Under the pieces are notes generated by a model. That model made no database searches, had not been told where the DNA came from, and saw only the letters and a list, made by a program, of their open reading frames with translations. A stretch of DNA of 6,917 nucleotides, taken from contig JAEWPL010000143.1 in assembly GCA_023460615.1 (NCBI GenBank), positions 1 to 6,917 of the forward strand, read 5' to 3'. The position numbers and the translations under genes are program-made. Each line of letters starts with the position of its first letter. Within the stretch, counting starts at the first letter, position 1. This document shows positions 6,196 through 6,917 of the stretch, in pieces. The stretch is from Pseudomonadota bacterium (GTDB taxonomy: Bacteria > Pseudomonadota > Gammaproteobacteria > Enterobacterales > Succinivibrionaceae).

Positions 6196-6917
6196 ATGGC
6201 ATTAGATAGAATTAAAGAAAGAGCATCACCTTTAAAGCATAAATTTTTAACCTCTGTCATTATTGCTGTTTTTATAACCCTAATCGTGGTAATAGCAAAC
6301 TTAGACTTGCTTACAAAGGATCACAGCACAAAAGTTCAAAAGGTTGATAACACCAAAAAGATCTTTGAGCTTAAAGGACAGCTTGAACATGCAAAAAATG
6401 TAGGAACAAACCTTGTGAATCAAGAATACAGCATCAATAAAGTTGCTCCTGTAAGCGTAAAACAAGACGTGACTACTCATTTTAAAGAGGATAAGACTTT
6501 TGAGCCTTTAAAAAAGAGCGAGAGTTTTACTCTTGAAAATGAAGAAGATCACCTAAAGTCTTATATTGCCTATAAGGAAGCAAATAAATTACTTGATAGA
6601 AATTTTTCTTACGAAAAAACAGACGAAAAGCCATCTTACAAAGAAGCAAGTCCTAATTCTTTAGTGGAGGAAGTACCTTCTATCATCACCAACAATGCTA
6701 AAGCTTATAAGAGAAAAGCTTTTCAAGATGCTCTAAAAGCTAAAACTAAAGTAAATCTAGCTAATCTTGAGCAAGCTCATAGTAAAACCTCCAAAGTTAA
6801 TGCTCCTGATACTAAGGCTTTAGGCAAAGATAACAATCAATATAACCCTATGAAGGCTTATCAGATCTTTGAAAATGACGATTATGAACTTGATAATAGT
6901 GTACAAAATCCAAAGAC
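6196..6917 (+). CDS. trbI: Core-complex protein TrbI (VirB10-like), N-terminal part (3' end outside window)
   Basis: The frame is open from ATG 6196 to the window end (240 complete codons). AAGGG (6184-6188), 7 nt upstream, is the Shine-Dalgarno, and the gap to trbG is 2 nt. VirB10/TrbI proteins cross the inner membrane once, span the periplasm and form the outer-membrane pore with their C-terminal domain. Here a short basic cytoplasmic N-terminus (1-16) leads to one transmembrane helix (about 17-34). A long hydrophilic region rich in Lys, Asn and Glu then runs to about 230. The last visible residues (NSVQNPK) fit the stretch that in TrbI comes just before the conserved C-terminal domain, so the diagnostic domain is missing from view. 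The linker lacks the Pro-rich character common in this family. The name therefore rests mainly on topology and its place after trbG. Other bitopic core proteins cannot be excluded. Confidence 0.75.
   Translation, partial: MALDRIKERASPLKHKFLTSVIIAVFITLIVVIANLDLLTKDHSTKVQKVDNTKKIFELKGQLEHAKNVGTNLVNQEYSINKVAPVSVKQDVTTHFKEDKTFEPLKKSESFTLENEEDHLKSYIAYKEANKLLDRNFSYEKTDEKPSYKEASPNSLVEEVPSIITNNAKAYKRKAFQDALKAKTKVNLANLEQAHSKTSKVNAPDTKALGKDNNQYNPMKAYQIFENDDYELDNSVQNPK

Noticed and set aside
1..6917. Frequent AAGCTT and GATC motifs
   Set aside because: AAGCTT follows from common codon pairs ending in AAG/GCT/CTT. GATC looks only modestly above expectation by eye. Neither shows ordered spacing that would suggest an origin or repeat array.
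1..6917. CRISPR array, tRNA/rRNA gene, insertion sequence or Pasteurellaceae-type uptake sequences
   Set aside because: I saw no regularly spaced repeats, no transposase or terminal repeats, no tRNA-like fold, and no AAGTGCGGT or ACAAGCGGT motif on either strand.

Overview
The window holds the 3' end of a chromosomal-type transporter gene, a short intergenic region, and then a tightly packed run of seven genes on the + strand that encode a conjugative (P-type, Trb/VirB-like) type IV secretion system. The DNA is AT-rich: hand counts of a few lines give roughly 35-40% G+C. The upstream gene fragment closely resembles the C-terminus of gammaproteobacterial SstT. An AT-rich gammaproteobacterium is therefore the best guess, but the sequence does not fix the genus.

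Layout: 1-221 is the last 72 codons of sstT. A strong Rho-independent terminator follows (about 250-280) and closes that transcription unit. The rest of the 182-bp gap holds a pyrimidine-rich stretch and one plausible sigma-70-type promoter (342-370). From 404 to the window end lie trbB (VirB11-like ATPase), trbC (VirB2-like pilin), trbD (VirB3-like), trbE (VirB4-like ATPase), trbF (VirB8-like), trbG (VirB9-like) and the start of trbI (VirB10-like, cut by the window edge). Spacing within the run is 11 nt, a 1-nt overlap, 1, 0, 1 and 2 nt, so this is almost certainly one operon with translational coupling.

The gene order B-C-D-E-F-G-I is that of the Tra2 region of IncP plasmid RP4 without trbH. 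It differs from the B-C-D-E-J-L-F-G-I order of Tn4371-like integrative elements. In the assembled machine, TrbB and TrbE would be the cytoplasmic motors. TrbC would be the pilus subunit, TrbD and TrbF inner-membrane parts, and TrbG and TrbI the periplasm-spanning and outer-membrane core. Coupling protein (TraG/VirD4), relaxase, TrbJ, TrbL and pilin maturase are not in the window and would have to lie elsewhere.

The system itself is a recognisable family rather than a new one. The points most worth a second look are a pilin whose predicted ends give a 78-residue cyclic product as in RP4, a strong two-part hairpin inside trbE, the absence of trbH, a Lys-rich rather than Pro-rich TrbI linker, and the transfer operon lying directly beside a housekeeping-type gene.
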